In this document: piece after piece, positions 22,505-34,352 of the stretch
Layout: every line of letters starts with the position of its first letter
Position numbering within the stretch: position 1 is the first letter of the stretch
Assembly: GCA_963978545.1 (NCBI GenBank)
Contig: OZ021727.1
Location: 20,429,943-20,493,942 of the forward strand
Length of the DNA stretch: 64,000 nt
Reading direction: 5' to 3'
Source: Linyphia triangularis
Lineage: Eukaryota; Arthropoda; Arachnida; Araneae; Linyphiidae
The notes under the pieces: generated by a model
The model's database searches: none
What the model saw: the letters and a program-made list of their open reading frames with translations, nothing else
Told to the model about the DNA's origin: nothing
Position numbers and translations under genes: made by a program

Positions 22505-23723
22505 CTGCATCAAGAATAACCAGAAATAATATCAGTATTGGCAATCCTTCTGTCCCGTACAGCACATTCTACTCGACAAAGCACCGAAAACTTACAACTC
22601 TAAGCCAGGGAATTGTACTTTAATGGATGGATAGGTAGTGGAGTCTGTTGATGACAGCCATTGTAGACGGATCACAACAAAATTCTATTAAAAGACTAAG
22701 ATGAATTCGGTAGAAGTTTCTAGAAATACGCTGAAGTATCTATACTTATTTTATCGATGATAGGCATGTTTTTATTTCAATATTTAACTTTTTTTATGTC
22801 AGTTCTTATCAATTATTTCAATAAAGTTGTGTTTTTTTTGTTCAATTGCCAAGTACAGATTTTGAAAATTTAAGATATTATCGTATATGGGTATTGCCAC
22901 TATCAGTATCAAGGAATGCTCAAACTCAGTTTTCAATTTGAATTAAAAAGAAAATAAATTTCAAGAAAATATCTGTTAATAAAATTAATTATATCTTTCC
23001 TATAAAAATTCAGTTATTTATTTTTTAAACACATTTAAATTAACCTAGCTCCAATACCTAATATGAATATGTTCCTAAACCATTTACAGCCCATAAGTAA
23101 CCCACTTAAGAATTACTTAATGTACTTAAATATTACTTAATAGAAGATATCTTACTACTCAATGCAAATTAAATGTTAATCTTTTGAAATAATCTTATGC
23201 ACTTTAAATCCTTCCAAAGAGCAAACTTTTGAATAGAAATCTCATTATTTAATATGCAATCAGAATACATTCATATATATTACCCAAATATGCATAATTG
23301 TATATAACAGTTCTATCGAATAAATATGCAAAGTTCAATTAATCTTGTTTTTTAATTTGACTGAGTGAGTCGAAGTTTAACTAAGCGAATCTAATCATTA
23401 CAGATACATCTTTAATTGATTCCCAAGAAGATAGTCAGTATGTCATATCGGTTGTACTGGTTATTATTTATTAATAAAATAATAAATAATAACCAGTACA
23501 AAATAAATGGTAGAATCCGAGCTGCTGTTAAGATGACGAAATTCTTTTTATAATTAATTTGACCGTTACGTTAGATAAGTTCAAACAATTCTACATTTTC
23601 ATTTTGATTATTAGCCCATTTACAACCACAACCATTTGAATGGTTGGTTATATATTTTCAACCAACGTATACCATACTTGAAAATTGGACACGCGCATTT
23701 CTACGAGAGTAAAAATTAATCAA
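22505..23723. other. AT-rich single-copy spacer
   Basis: No element apart from the perfect hairpin at 23452-23501, listed separately. Confidence 0.4.
23452..23501. repeat. Perfect 22-bp hairpin with 6-nt loop
   Basis: TTGTACTGGTTATTATTTATTA cannot be given in one piece within the length limit: the arm occupies 23452-23473 and begins TTGTACTGGTTATTATT. Loop ATAAAA is 23474-23479. The exact complement is 23480-23501. All 22 pairs match, and pairing stops at the next base. The stem is too short for a standard miRNA precursor. A small inversion-duplication or a remnant of terminal repeats is possible. Confidence 0.85.
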
Positions 23724-24092
23724 ACTATGGGTGTGAAACATCGCACAACTTTCGCAAATAAAATAAAATAAATTGTTTTAATAAGAATAAATAAAAGATG
23801 TTTGGATGTGAGTGCATAAATTCACATTCATTTTTAATAAATGAATATTGAAACGTAATTTGCCGCACATTTTGCTGATAGATATGTTTTGAATTTTTGA
23901 AATTAGATTCAAAAGCCAAGCACACGTTGTTTACAGAAACGGAGCTGTGTTAATGAATATAAAAATTGGCTATATATAAAAATACTTACTTATATATAAC
24001 TTATATATAAAAAAAACTTATATATAAAAAAACTTATATATAAAAAAAACTTATATATAAAAAAAACTTTGTTTTTATGGGTTATATTATTA
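23724..24092 (+). repeat. Rep-1 copy d, fused to a Rep-2 end
   Basis: 23724-23752 is the outer end of Rep-2 (CTATGGGTGTGAAACATCGC). From about 23755 the sequence is the 3' half of Rep-1 through ATGGGTTATA at 24092. The 5' half of Rep-1 and the rest of Rep-2 are missing. A deletion spanning an inserted Rep-2 would explain the join. Confidence 0.75.
23983..24068. repeat. Minisatellite grown inside Rep-1
   Basis: Five or so units of CTTATATATAAAAAAA, about 16-18 bp each, replace the usual ATATAAAGGATTTATATTAAA near the 3' end of the Rep-1 copy. Local slippage of a family sequence is the likely origin. Confidence 0.8.
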
Positions 24093-24951
24093 TTGATGAA
24101 TTGAAATTCTTCGATAACAATATTATCTTAAATAGGAAAAAAAAATATTGAAAATTATACATCATATGTGATTAGAATACTTAACAACGAGTTCTTATAA
24201 TAATTTATATCGAACATTTAAATTTATTCAAATATTGCAATTATAATAATTTAAGAAATGTAAATGAAAATTCAATTCACACCAAGGTGTTTACATCGCG
24301 CAATTTAACCATCATTTAAATTCAAGTATTTTGTATTTTTAAGTGCATTGACTTATTCATAAAATTTTGTCCGTTTTCTATTCAAAATGGCATTGCAAGA
24401 TGAAATCTTTACGATCAATGCGAAGTCAGGCTCTTTTGACAGGACTTATATCCAGAAATCAAATGCAATTCGTGATGTTGAATAAAAACACGATTTCAAG
24501 AAAGAAAATCTCAGTTCTGAGATGGCTCAAGTACAAATAAATCCCAAGGAAAAATATATACTTGTGACAAGTTTATGTACAATTTCAATGGGAAAGTTTC
24601 GTATGTAAAAAGAAAACGCTCAGAGTATTTTGGCTGAAAATATCAACAAAGTTTGTTTTTATTTGATTTTTTATGATTTAAATTGTTTCTATAGAGAAGG
24701 AATTTATAAAATTCTTTAAACGTAAATTTGGTAGATATATATATTTCATATCTTTTGTAGATACAACATTTTATTACTAGTGCTTCTTGTTACAGATTTT
24801 TGTCACATCTTTTGAGGATTTTAACTTTTGGATACTATAATTTTATACTAAATTCATTATATAAAATGTATCTTTAAAAATGAAATTTTAAGGTTTTTTA
24901 CGTCTTATATAATGCTTGTTGTTTGCGATAAATATCGTCTGCTTGGATTGA
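24093..24951. other. AT-rich spacer
   Basis: Nothing recognised. Confidence 0.4.
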
Positions 24952-25205
24952 AATATAACCCATAAAAGAAAATTTTTAAGAAAAATCCTTTATATGCATC
25001 TCTAATTTTTATATTCGTTAACATAGCGCCATTTCTGTTGTCAGCGTGTGTTTGGTATTTGCATCTAATTTTAAACATTAAAAACATTTCTATCAGCAAA
25101 GTTTGTATCAGTAAACTACTTTTCAAAATTTATTTATTAATGATGAATGTAAATTTATGCACTTACATTCAAATATCTTTTAGTTATTCCGATTAAAACA
25201 ATTTT

Positions 25206-25242
<37 letters not shown>

Positions 25243-25530
25243 AAAATTTGGCAGAAGGAAAGAGTTTCTTCAATGATCGGTTAAATGCTTTTTCAGCGCG
25301 ATTGGTTAACGGCAAGTAGGCTTATTTATATTCTTTAAAAGCAACTTTTTTACTGACAGTGACAGCACCCAAAATTTGATTGAATACATTGTGATCGACA
25401 TCGAATCTATCTGCCAAGTTTCAGCCCGATTAGATGACGAAAAGGGGGTTAATTAAGCCTCCGCAGATTTACCCGCCATCGAAATACATACCCACACACA
25501 AAATGGAATTCAATATAAAGGATTTAAAAA
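24952..25530 (-). repeat. Rep-1 copy e
   Basis: Full-length minus-orientation copy, from TATAACCCATAAAAG to ATATAAAGGATTT. It contains an expanded (TTTA)n microsatellite at about 25207-25240 where other copies have only TTATTTATT, and all the usual landmarks. Confidence 0.88.
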
Positions 25531-26558
25531 GTGATTACTCTAATTCGTCAAAGTTTTCAAGGAAAAGAAGGGGGGAAAAAAGGAAAAAAAAAAAAGGAAA
25601 AAAAACACTAAAGTATATAAATCCAACATAAACTTAACTTTTTTACGTATCACACATTTATAACAAATTTATTTTAGTGATCAAATTACAGATTATAGTG
25701 ATAGATGGATCTTCTCTTTATGTTTCTATGTATATCAAAAATAATTTGAGGCCAAAAGTAAAGTTAGCACATTTTCGTTCTAAGCCGACGATATAAGTTT
25801 TTAATTTTTTTTTTTTTTTTTTCTTTGTGTGTGGTTATAATACACTGTAAACGAAATAGGCGCTATTGTGAATGAAGCTTGAATTTTTAGTAGTGTTTGT
25901 TACTTTTCCGTTTTTTTAACATTACGACATTTTCCAAACACTATATCCGATGTAAAATTCTATACTTTACTTCACATTACTTTGCATAAGCCTATTCTCC
26001 AAAGAAAAACCTTCTTTGCATCGATAATTTAATATTCATATAAGCATCCATCCCTTTGCGTTATCTATTTTACACAAAAGACCATCCACCACAAAAATAC
26101 AACGAACTTCCCTTATCCAGAGAACGTTTACTCAAACTTAATCAAGCAATTGTACTCTTATGAATAATTTATTTTCTTCTCCAAAATGAAAGAATTCCTT
26201 CAATTTAAAATCTCAAAATCTTTCCCGCACAATACCGTCATCAAAGCACGAATGACTTATGATCAAACATGATAAATTACCACGTATTGATAGAATCTAT
26301 TTTGGTCCCTACAGGGCAAGGTTAGAAGACCTTAAAGGAAAGTTGTCTCATAACTATATTTCGAAACAATCTCATTCCGACCTGATTGCATACGCTGTAG
26401 GATGGATCCTTCCGCGCAAAAGATATAGTTCTGAGAAAATCACAACTCATTTAGTAATAATATTGATAACCTGAGCAGATAGTTTTGTATTAAACTTCAA
26501 TATATATTGATAAAGAAAAAGAAAAGAGCGCTTTTAAACTTTAATTTTACTTATAATC
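25531..26558. other. Single-copy spacer
   Basis: A purine-rich block lies at 25560-25610 and poly-T at about 25807-25822. 26259-26474 is an open frame with no ATG at its first codon and no recognisable motif. No gene is claimed. Confidence 0.35.
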
Positions 26559-27216
26559 CGAGAGGCGACTGCAATTTTTGGACCCCATCGAACACCATTC
26601 TGAATTTTTTATAGATATTGGAAAAAAGTTAGTAGATTAAGAATCCACTGGTCTGGCGTGGCAAACATGGCCGAAACTGATCAAAAACCGACTTGAAAGG
26701 AGTTGAACTAAAATACGATCCCCAAATATGTCATAACTTGCCAAAAAGAGAACAAACTTTTTCGTCAGGCAACCCACCCCATTTTTATTTTCAATGAGAA
26801 AAAGCGCAAACGATTTCTGATCTCTGGCTAGGTAAACTTGAATCTTTTAAAAGTAAGCCAAATTGGCGACATCAGTTACGTCATCAGTGACGTAATGTTT
26901 ATTGCCAATTTGGCTCATTTGTGAAAGATGCAAGAGAGCCATCGCCAGATATCTGAATCGTCTGCAACCTTCTTAATTGAAAATTAAAGAGTGAGGGTTA
27001 CTAAATAAAAAAATTAAAAAAATGCTCATTATTTGGCAAGTTATGGCGCAATTGGATTTAGTTTAACTTATTAAAAGTCGATTTTTGTCCAGTTTCGGCC
27101 ATTTTTGCCACGGCAGACCAGTGGATTTGTAATCTACTCACTTTTCTCCAATTTCTATAGAAAATTCAGAATGATGTTTGATGTGGTCCAAAAATTGCAG
27201 TCGCTTCTCTGTCTAT
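26559..27216. mobile_element. FB-1 palindromic element, copy 2
   Basis: About 658 bp, from GAGAGGCGACTGC to GCAGTCGCTTCTC. The two halves are inverted copies of each other over nearly the whole length. At the apex TTACGTCA (26876-26883) and TGACGTAA (26888-26895) form a perfect dyad around TCAG, within two or three bases of the geometric centre of the element. No frame of coding interest. Confidence 0.92.
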
Positions 27217-28976
27217 TAATACTTTACTTTTCCAACCAAGGTTACTATAAAACTTTTAATGAATGACAGGGCTTTGACCGAGCTATTTCATGACATCACT
27301 TCACTTGGCGAATCCTTATTGGCTAATACGGCTAACCTTGTCTCCTCTCAGTTCAAGACATCACAAGTAAGATTATTGAGCAGCCAATCAGCGCATATTA
27401 AACAGGATCGCACATCACTGTAGCGTATTCAAGAAGGTCAGGATGTTACGGCATTAGATGGATTTGTTGCACTGTAAATAGTACCTCTGCTAAAAACGAC
27501 GACTTTTTTTCTAAATGCTTTGAAATCATGACAATTGTAGAAAAACTATGGATTTGGGACATTGCAAGACGTTCAATTACACTTAATAAAGTGGTATTTT
27601 AATTAAAAACACAACATTATTGAACCGAATAAAGTTATGTGAAATATATATATATATATATTATATATAATAAGGTTTTGATCATGGGCTGCCATTTATT
27701 GAGAAATTGATTGCGGGGGACATTTGTCAACCACGCGACTAACCAAGGGTTAACTCAGGACGTGCCAAAACAAGTAGGAAAAAAAAATTAAAAAAAATAG
27801 ATAAATAAAAATAAAAGACCGAATGAAATTCTTTCATCGTACTCGAGAAACAAATAATTTTCTTACTTAAAAACTTATTCCTTGAAGAAAGAGAATGTGA
27901 TATTTAATTTCATATATCTTGATTTTGAAACCAAACGAGCCTAAACTATATTGCGGCAACTTTTTATTTTAGTTTCATGTAATTACTTTTCTGTCCATTT
28001 TTCTAAACTCACAACTGATGGCATTAAATCTTGTAACCGTTTGAAATAATCATACTATTTAAAGAAGTAAAAAATTTCATTCCAAAACGAAATTTCATTA
28101 CTTAATCAAGCCCTGTAAGTGCGTGTTGTTTACGAAAAATGAGGCAATATTTTCTCCCTCCTTATTAACTCTACTCACAGATCAGTATCTTGTTTTCTCC
28201 CGCGAAAAGGTAACGCAACAAGAAAGGTATCAAATTAAATTACTTCCTCCACAAAAAAACAACCCCGATTCATGGGAATAATAAATACATCCTTGCGACA
28301 TCTTTGTCAATCTGAGACGGTTCAATCTCGTTAAAATATAATATTAGGTTGGGGGATTCGTGGATGAAGCAGATGTTCTTATAATAGTAGCGTGGTAGAA
28401 GGGAGTTTTAACATCAATAGAAACTTAATTTGGGACCACAATGGAGAAGAAGGGATGGGACCGTTATATCAGAGAGGATTAGTGGGTCTTTTGTGTTGTT
28501 AAATAGATGAGGACTGGAATCCCGATGTAAACAAATTCAATTTTGCTTTATTTGAAAGAGAGGGTGCATCAGATTTTTCGTGTATATTTTGGTGTATATA
28601 TATTACATGGGAAAGATCAGAATGGATGTAACAAACTTAAAAATAATGTACGATAACAATTGGAAAAAATTACGAAAAGTTTGGAATTTTTATTCTGGTC
28701 CATTTGAATATTTTTTTTTTTTTTTTAAATCTCACCGATGTTTTCCAATGTATTAATTTTTAAATTAGTCTAACTGCCTTTGTTGAAGTAGTTGACAAGT
28801 TGAGGTCTGATCTTAAAACACATCGACATTATAACATTAGTGAAGAAAATATTGGTCGTAATGCAGAAAAGGCCATTTAGTTCAATTACTAACACTTCTC
28901 ATACTTGCGATCTGAAGATTTAAATTAACTAATTTTTAGAATTGAGGTATAATGCATGATATATTACAGGGTTCCC
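27217..28976. other. Single-copy region, no clear gene
   Basis: 27230-27480 is GC-balanced, with a CCAAT-type AGCCAATCAG. A pyrimidine tract ending CTCTCAG sits 15 nt before a GTAAGA, which would make a 15-nt microexon if real. 28130-28330 is another balanced stretch. (TA)n lies at about 27646-27665 and poly-T at about 28710-28726. None of this amounts to a gene call. Confidence 0.3.
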
Positions 28977-29381
28977 ACTCAAATTACAGAAAGAAAATCA
29001 ATGACTTTCAAGGACCAAACTAATGTTTTTAAGGACCTTTGAGATTTTGTTTTTAGGCATCACGTCTATATATAAGTTTTTAATAAAGTATATTCTGTTA
29101 AAAAAGTTACAAGTTGGTGGATGCGTAGTACAAATATGTCAGAGAATTCCAATACGATGCAGATAAGTGGAGGTCACGCGGGGATAGCAAGTCCGAGTTG
29201 TATTTTTTTAACTTTTGCAGTTCTTACAACATTCGCAAAAATTAAGGACTTTTAAGGATTTCTAAGCATTTTCAAGGACTTTTAAGCACCTCTATGCATT
29301 TTCAAGCACTTTCAAGGCCTTGAAAACAAGTTAAAAAATATTAAGCACTTTTAATGACTTTCAATGACCGTGGGAACCCTG
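28977..29381. mobile_element. CAGGGTTCCCAC terminal-inverted-repeat element
   Basis: 405 bp bounded by CAGGGTTCCCAC and GTGGGAACCCTG, flanked on both sides by TATTA (28972-28976 and 29382-29386). The interior is built of AAGGACTTTCAAGG-like words near both ends. It is non-coding, so non-autonomous. The termini look hAT-like, but only five flanking bases match where eight are usual, so the superfamily is left open. Confidence 0.8.
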
Positions 29382-29387
29382 TATTAA

Positions 29388-29788
29388 CATGGGGGCCACA
29401 AAATTCAGGAAAAAAAGTTCCCTAATGATTCTCTGATTGATTTCTAAAAAATCCACGATTTTATAGCAAACTTTTTTTTTAATTTCCCAAAATTTTCCAG
29501 GTGTGTTGGCATCTTGATAAAATACAACATGTATACCAAAGAGATAAAATGCCATTTTTTTTTTGTTTTTGTTTAAACTAGCTTTGGTGGTGATGAAAAG
29601 TTTAAATTATTCCAGAACATGAAATTTCTGACGATTACCTTAATTCTCCGCGTAAATGGTTTTCGGGTAAAATACGGATGAACGGGCAAACGTAATTTCA
29701 AAACAATGATTTAAAATTTGCCTGATTTTTTCCAAAATCAGAAAGCCCCCTGACATTTCCCTGATATCAAGGTTCTGTGGTCACTCTG
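29388..29788 (+). mobile_element. Rep-3 copy a (CAGGGTGGCCACA element)
   Basis: About 400 bp beginning CATGGGGGCCACAAAATTC, a mutated form of the family start. It passes through TTCCCTAATGATTC, CCAAAGAGATAA, GATGAAAAGTTTAAATTATT and GACATTTCCCTGAT. It ends TCTGTGGTCACTCTG, an imperfect inverted repeat of the start. CCCTGATT words are spread over both ends. No coding capacity. Confidence 0.82.
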
Positions 29789-30870
29789 AATTATGAAAAT
29801 AAAGTTTATGTTCGGCTGTTCGAATGTACGATTTTGTTTTAAAAAGCTCCAAAATATTCTGCTATAGAACTATTATAGATTTTTTTTTTTTTTTTTTTTT
29901 GTGGCAACATTCAAAAATGGCCATACTTGGATATATACCCGAAATATGTCAAAATCTAAATACCATTTAAAAAGAATACGAAACAAATTTTCTTGATGTA
30001 AAACACTTTTTTTTTTAATTGATAAATTCGGAAAAAAATATTTTTTGAAATGGAGAAAATATTTTAGAATTTGTCCTTGGAAAATTAACGAAAACAAAAT
30101 ATGCTTTAGTAGTTCAGGAAATCAATCATGGTTGATAGATTACCCTTGAAATTCATTGTTTACAATCAAAGGCAATTTGAAAATAGTTCTTTGCAATTTA
30201 AGGAATAAACAACAACATCAAGTTTCTGTTTTTTTTTTTTTTTTCCTTTCTTTTTAAATGCAAGTTTAATTCTATAAACAATAAAACTAAATAATTTAAC
30301 AATAGAAATTGAGTAGTAAATTCCGTATCTTTTTTTGAAAAACAACGCGTAGCGTATTTAAAAAAAACAAAAAAAAAAAAAAAAAAAAACGCCAAAAGTA
30401 TTACGTAACTTAGAAAGTCTAAAATAAAAATTCGAAAACAACTAGTTTTAATGAGATGCAAATCAGGAGAAATACTTCCGTTAACAAAACAAGAAAAAAA
30501 AACAAAAAACAAAAAAAAAAACAATAATGGCTTAACTGTTATCATTCACCGCTTCTAAAAGGAAATGAAAGAATTCATTCAACGGCGTTTCAAGAAGTTT
30601 AAAGGAAAAACATTAACTAGTTTAGATCAAGTTACTTATGTCTACTCATGATCTATTAGTGATAAGGCGACAGATGATAAAAATCCGTGTGATAAGAGAC
30701 AGAAAAACGAATTTTGATGCTACAAAGATTAATTATGATAGATAGACAGTATTGGGTTACATTGAAAACTAATACTTAATGGGTATTTAAGACGGATTGC
30801 TTGCATCAAGTTGCTTAGTTTAAAATATGTATCTGATTTTATTGAGACATTCAAGTCGGTTTTGATGCTG
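29789..30870. other. AT-rich spacer with homopolymers
   Basis: Poly-T at about 29880-29900 and 30228-30244, poly-A at about 30370-30389. The frames here are homopolymer artefacts. Confidence 0.45.
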
Positions 30871-31818
30871 CAGGGTGGCCACAAAATTTAGGAAAAAAAT
30901 TTCCCTTATAATTCCCTGATTGATTTCTAAATAATATAATCCATAAAAACAAAGTTTTTAATATAAATCCTTTATATGCATTGCCAATTTCTTTATTCAT
31001 TAACACAGCGCCGTTTCTGTTGCCAGCGTGTGTTTGGGTGTTGGCACCTAATATTAAATATTAAAAACATCTCTACCAAAAAAATTTGCGGTAAATTACT
31101 TTTAAAAATTTATTCATTAAAAATGAACGTGAATGTATGCACTCACATTCAAACATCTTTTATTTATTCTGATTAACACACTTTTATATTATTATTTATT
31201 AAAAATATTTTGGGACCAGGAAAGATTTTCTTCAATAGTCGGTTAAATGCTATTTTTGAGCGATTGGATGACGTCAAGTTGGTTTATTAGCATTCCGTAA
31301 AAGCTACCTTTTAGTGACAGTTACAGAGCCAAAATTTGATAAAATGCATTGTGATCGACATCGAATCTATATGCGAAGTTTCAGCTCCATTGGATGACGG
31401 CAAGGGGTCAGTTAAGCCTCCGCAGATTTTCCCGCCACAGACATACGCAATCGAAGTTAATATAAAGGATTTAAAAATTCAATGATTTTATGGAAAACTT
31501 TTTCCAAATTTCCCCAACTTTTCCTGATGTGTAGACGAAGAGGTAGCTAAAGAGATAATATGCTAATTTAAAAAAAAAAAATTAGTTTTGGCGGTAATGA
31601 AAAGTTTAAATTATTCCGTCACATTATATTTCTAACGATCACACCACAATTTTCCGGGTACATGGCGCCAAAGGACGGATGAACGGGGAAACGTACCTTC
31701 AAAGTAATAGAAAAATTTCAATGATTTTCGTGACATTTTAGAAATTTCTCCGATTTTTTTTCCAGAATAAGAAAGCTCTGTGACATTTCCCTGATTTCCA
31801 GGTTCTGATGCCACTTTG
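30871..31818 (+). mobile_element. Rep-3 copy b, split by Rep-1
   Basis: Starts CAGGGTGGCCACAAAATTT, is broken after GATTGATTTCTAAA by a minus-strand Rep-1 copy, and resumes at AAATTCAATGATTTTATGG. It ends at GATGCCACTTTG. The two halves join collinearly when compared with the other Rep-3 copies. Confidence 0.85.
30937..31478 (-). repeat. Rep-1 copy f, inserted in Rep-3
   Basis: Minus-orientation, near full-length, from TATAATCCATAAAAAC to ATATAAAGGATT. TAAA occurs on both sides of the insertion and may be a short target duplication, but the flanks are too simple to be sure. Confidence 0.87.
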
Positions 31819-32430
31819 TATTGTGTTACAGAGGAGTGAAACAGGAGAAGAAAAAGGAGAGAAATTATCAATTTACGTCATTTATTTAAGCAAAGTAGAT
31901 GGAAATGTCATTGAATGTGAACCTTAAAATGACGTAGCGAAGAAATTAAATTCATTTCATTATTCCTTATATCGAGAGGAAAACAAAATTACTGGACTAT
32001 TCTCCAGTGTCTCATCTACACTATGATGATACCGCTCTTTGATGACCATGTTTCACTTCTCTCGAGAATTTAAGCATTCACTGCAGATACTTGTGTCTTA
32101 AATTAAGACACTATTTGGCGTCTGAATCCAGCGCCACTTATGTTTTTTTTTAAAGACATTTCAAATTTCAATTTGCAATGATAATGGAACATTAACTAAT
32201 TTCAGTCTGCCTGTTTGCAAGAATCTTAACTTCAGAATTTCGATTTAGCATACATAATGGAAATCTTTTTTAAGAGGGACGATAGCGAAATATAAAAAAA
32301 AAAACTTTATTTATAAATATATTTATGTCCGCTTTAAGGCGCTACGCCCATTAGTGATGTTTAAATAAGAGGTAATCTCACTGCGTTCTAATCACCGGAG
32401 GAATAAGATAAAAACATAATTCTCTTCTGG
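31819..32430. other. Single-copy spacer
   Basis: Nothing recognised. Confidence 0.4.
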
Positions 32431-32978
32431 AATGGACAAATCCCGCATTTTTTTTAAAAAACGAGTGAAATTAAGTTTATATTTATAAAGAACTTCGTAC
32501 TGATTCCAAATATTTAAACCAAAGTTCTTTTAAAAAATTAGTTATTTAAATATTAAGAAAAGAAAATGCCTAAAAACCGAGCCAAAACCAGTCCGATCAA
32601 AACACTCCATAAAATCTGTGACGTTAAGGGTTCCTACCGTTTCAATGGTTATCGTGAGGTGTCTGCCGAATAGTTGGCGTTGAAATAGTTGGCGCTGGTA
32701 GACCATTGCCATATCACGTACAGGTTGGCGCGATTTGCAAGAAATTTGCAAACCTGGTCGCCTTTCAAGCCAAGATGTTTGGGAAGCCTTGACGTCACAT
32801 TCAATTCGAGCCGAATGATACGTTGTCTCGCCAACGTCAAACAGGGAAACTTTGATTGGAAATTAAGAAAAAGAAAAAGCGTATTGAGGAGAAATTTTTA
32901 TGTTCATGGCCTTTTCGAAAAATTTAGAATTAAATAAAAAAAAAAAAAAAAAAATTAAAAATGCGGGAATTGTCCATT
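32431..32978 (-). mobile_element. Rep-4 copy, minus orientation, intact ends
   Basis: 548 bp from AATGGACAAATCCCGCAT to ATGCGGGAATTGTCCATT. The 18-bp ends differ at one position. The interior matches 14772-15305 in the opposite orientation. This is the best-preserved copy and fixes the family boundaries. Confidence 0.87.
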
Positions 32979-33096
32979 GCGGGCTAAGCAAAGTGTTTTA
33001 ATTTGGTTTTGTATTTCGGAAAAATATTTTCATTTCATTTCAAGGGATCGTTTGGAATCCTTCTTATTCCTATAAACTGACCACTCACTCATTTCT

Positions 33097-33308
33097 GAAA
33101 GTCATTGAGCCGACTAAACGGTATAGTGGTTAGCGTGCTAGCTTCTAGAGACCGCGAAGTTGCGGGTTCGAGTCCCGTGTTAGGCATGGGTGTTTGTAAA
33201 TGTATTTTGGCTTGTCTAATGACGAATGTTTCGGCGCATTATAGCCCTCGTGTTGCTGAAGGCGCCAGATAATCTGAAAACAACCAACCAACCAACCGAA
33301 AGTCATTG
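33097..33308 (+). mobile_element. SINE-1, full length, with 11-bp target duplication
   Basis: The body (33108-33297) is a tRNA-derived SINE. It has an A-box-like TAGTGGTTAGCG near 33124, a B box GGTTCGAGTCC at 33165-33175, an unrelated body with GGCGCATTATAGCCC, and an AACCAACCAACC tail. GAAAGTCATTG is repeated exactly at 33097-33107 and 33298-33308. The intact A and B boxes mean that RNA polymerase III could in principle still transcribe it. Confidence 0.95.
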
Positions 33309-34352
33309 TCTTCATCCAATCACAGATAATTTCCTGAACGGGATGACAGACCATTGTAAGGGATAATGGATGATATTGTTTGATTGCTAGCGGATGCACA
33401 AAAATGAGAGAGAGAAAGAGAAAAAAAGAATGAGAATATACCCGTTGCATACAAATAAAGATATAACTGTTGAATCGTTTTTGGTTAGGTCAAACACATT
33501 TTGCTAACTGGGGTGCATAATTATCAATCGCCACCAAAAAGCTATCTTTTTTTCTAAAATGAGATATCCATATATTGAAGGATGTCCGAAACAAATCCCA
33601 AAACAATAAACGAAACAAAACCCATTCCGCGTTTCAAGTTCATTATTTCACTGGGGCAGCAATTATCGAGGAACGCTTGCTACGAAGCATCCGTCGTTAG
33701 CATAAAAAAAAAAAAAAAAAAAAAAAACTCGCCAAAAACAAAACAAATTCAATTACAAAAGCGGCGAAAGTCGAGGTACATAAATGAACACGATAATAGC
33801 CAGCTTCCCCGCTTACCTATTATGCAAAGTGAACGGAGTTTTATTAAAAAGAGAGAGAAACTTCAAACTAATAATAAAGAATTGAATAAAAATAAACTAA
33901 TAATAATAATAATGATGCGGGACAAACGCAAAACGGAGTCAAGGTCAGCTTGTCGGGGGAGAAAAAAAAGCTTTTGAAAATGGATGTCTGACTGGCCCGT
34001 ATCGTCATCATCTGTGAATCATCCACTTTTGTTTTCGCGTCGCGGTATAAATAAAACAGTCGGCCATTTGGATTATGACAGTCGTGATTGAGGTATTTGT
34101 TTTGATTTCTTTTTTTCCCTTTTCCACAAAATATGCACTGGCTGGTTGACAGTGCGTATTTAGGTGCGTCATCAAATCAGTGACAGAATTTCGCGAAACT
34201 TACCAAAATTAGAAGTGTCCCGTCAAGATAAGTTATCAGTTACCGATAAGTTTATTTTTTGTTGTAAAATTTAGATTAGTTCGTGGTTGACTGCGAGTTA
34301 GAAAGTACAAAAAGATAACTTGATTCATCCCTCTTATTAAAACTATGTCAAA
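33309..34352. promoter_or_regulatory. Candidate conserved region with TATA/initiator pair
   Basis: Single-copy, GC-balanced in blocks. 33800-33840 has CCGCTTACC and a POU-type ATGCAAAG. At 34046 TATAAATA follows CGCGTCGCGG, and an initiator-like GACAGTC lies at 34078-34083, about 33 bp downstream, which is normal TATA-to-start spacing on the plus strand. The first ATG downstream (34133) opens a frame of only 16 codons (MHWLVDSAYLGASSNQ), with a GTGCGT donor-like site inside it. A poly-A run lies at about 33702-33726. Confidence 0.3.

Noticed and set aside
23452..23501. miRNA precursor
   Set aside because: Stem of 22 bp with a 6-nt loop is too short and perfectly paired for a normal animal precursor.
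27340..27385. 15-nt microexon between CTCTCAG and GTAAGA
   Set aside because: Signals are good, but a 15-nt span has no coding test and such pairs occur by chance.
30198..30545. 115-codon phenylalanine/lysine-rich frame
   Set aside because: Produced by poly-T and poly-A runs; low complexity.
33165..33175. True tRNA gene
   Set aside because: B box and head are tRNA-like, but the body, AACC tail and target duplication show a SINE; the 3' half does not fold as a tRNA acceptor.
33145..33450. 101-codon minus-strand frame
   Set aside because: Its C-terminal part is the antisense of the SINE-1 at 33108; no independent support.
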